Below, piece by piece: positions 62,802 to 64,000 of a stretch of DNA of 64,000 nucleotides. A program made the position numbers and the translations under genes. The notes beneath the pieces are model-generated. The model did not search any database and was not told the origin of the DNA. It was given only the letters and a program-made list of their open reading frames with translations. Within the stretch, counting starts at the first letter, position 1. Every line of letters begins with the position of its first letter. The DNA comes from Micropterix aruncella (Eukaryota > Arthropoda > Insecta > Lepidoptera > Micropterigidae), in contig OX155961.1 in the NCBI GenBank assembly GCA_944548615.1, positions 25,492,469-25,556,468 of the forward strand, in the 5' to 3' direction.

Positions 62802-63710
62802 GTAAGTGGCTTTTATAATTATTTACTTTATAATCATCTATTTAATCAATTCTAAAAAGAATATCAAACAAAACTATCAAATATTTCAAAATATTGAATT
62901 TTTACATATTTTATGTTTCCTTCATTGTAAATAATCCATTTAGGTTAAAGGTAAACATTCCAACTAATAGGAAAGAGCTGACTGCTTCCTTTCATTGATG
63001 TGAGGGCATGTCACGCATTTAGTTTTAATTTTTCAGCTGAATATTATTGATCGCAGCTTCTTTATATCGCACATTTAGAAAATAAAAAAATATGATACGT
63101 AACGAAACTTATGGTTATTGATCGTGCAAGATTACTGTGCAAGTTAGCACTATCACAGTATCCTTATTAATATAGCCACCCACTGTATTTTATGTACATA
63201 CAGGCATTTATACTCCCTTCCTGAAAGTCTGTATCTACGTTCAAGATTACAACTCGTAAACGTATCGCCGTAAATGTAAACCGACGTCGAGGAGGTGATC
63301 CAATTAATAAGTTGGTTGAGAGGAGAATGTATGGTTTCATCGGCGTCTCGTGAACTTAGTTTTAATTAAAGGAAACAGCAATAAAGGAATATAACTTTGC
63401 GGGCGAAACAAACATCTAGCTGAGGTTGGTTGATTAAAATCTTTTAACGTGTTACCGAGTTTCAACCGAGTATCTAACAATAACTAGGACGTGTAAAGCG
63501 AATTTTGCTGAGGAAAATAAATCTATGATGACAGCGGAGGTAGTAAAGTTCTTAGCCTAACAATAAAATATACTGTATCAATAAGCTTTACGCTTTGATT
63601 AGTTTTGTTATATAACACGCGATAAACGTTTGTTTAAATTAGCGTAGAATTAGATTATAATTCAGAACTGTAGTTAAAATGAATTGAATTGGAACAATTA
63701 AGTCATGTCG
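62802..63710. other. No gene seen
   Basis: A direct repeat of ATCGCA(G/C)(T/C)TTCTTTATATCGCAC occurs at about 62492-62515 and 63051-63074, with similar flanks (TTTAGAAAATAAAAAA). This indicates a local duplication. Confidence 0.4.
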
Positions 63711-63745
63711 TATGTATATTCGCGGTGTGGCGACGCAAGTCAGTC
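63711..63745 (+). promoter_or_regulatory. Candidate TATA plus initiator promoter
   Basis: TATGTATA (63711-63718) lies about 30 bp before TCAGTC (63740-63745), which fits the arthropod initiator. The sequence downstream turns GC-rich as in 5' UTRs. No coding start is seen before the window ends. Confidence 0.35.
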
Positions 63746-64000
63746 TCTCGCCGTTCACCAGGCATGCGGCGACGATAGAGGCGGACGCTGCGACCCGGCT
63801 GCTCCCGCCGTTATTCACACTACTTCATACACCCCACTATAGGTTATTAGTAACCTCAAGCATGCCCAGACAGTAAGCTGGACACATCGGACGCCCCAAG
63901 GGAGCGTTTTTACACTCGTTGGGTAGATCAAGGTACGTACAGAATGTGAGCACCCATGCCGGTCATTGGGGTCGATTCTGCAACCACGCCTGCTTATATA

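Overview
This looks like nuclear DNA of a moth or butterfly. It is AT-rich and intron-rich, has no operons, and is packed with transposon families typical of Lepidoptera: Lep1-type Helitrons, Jockey/CR1-like and RTE-like LINEs, mariner, Tc1, pogo, hAT, PIF/Harbinger, Penelope-like elements and many MITEs. No rRNA gene, functional tRNA gene, CRISPR array or bacterial-type operon was seen.

Host genes that I can assemble from splice sites and matching reading-frame phase are few and small. (1) The last coding exon of an unrecognised gene lies at 1518-2252 (-); its 3' end has been multiplied into an 86-87 bp tandem array. (2) A five-exon gene encodes a 161-residue protein at 15018-22464 (-). It has an X-box-like (RFX-type) motif just upstream of the ATG, and its last intron holds a Harbinger element. 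(3) A three-exon gene at 30505-31246 (+) encodes a 93-residue secreted protein with a single type-2 chitin-binding domain. (4) A seven-exon gene at 38611-59618 (+) encodes a 302-residue secreted trypsin-like serine protease with a complete catalytic triad. (5) One candidate first coding exon lies at 62692-62801 (+), and a possible TATA/initiator promoter at 63711-63745.

Layout: 1-2.3 kb, gene 1 and its tandem array. 2.46-9.36 kb, a mariner with intact TIRs and TA duplications into which a long LINE has inserted, itself interrupted by a second LINE. 9.6-15 kb, MITEs and a 502-bp hAT remnant. 15-22.5 kb, gene 2 with Harbinger, hAT, Helitron, MITE and SINE insertions in its introns. 22.8-28.2 kb, three copies of a TTAA-flanked repeat with a conserved hairpin, around about 3 kb of featureless AT-rich DNA. 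28.4-31.3 kb, a LINE remnant and gene 3. 31.4-38 kb, Helitron, mariner, Penelope, LINE and palindromic elements. 38.6-59.6 kb, the protease gene, whose introns hold at least twelve insertions. 59.6-64 kb, LINE remnants, a GC-rich interspersed repeat family and possible 5' parts of another gene.

The host genes show no functional link to each other beyond two of them encoding secreted proteins. I saw no evidence for a coordinated new system. The most interesting items are the reconstructed 161-residue gene, the TTAA-flanked hairpin repeat, the interlocked antisense Harbinger genes, a perfect 82-bp palindrome, a Helitron carrying an unexplained ORF, and the GC-rich repeat whose open frame is shared between divergent copies. 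All gene models are read by eye from splice consensus and frame and have no transcript support.
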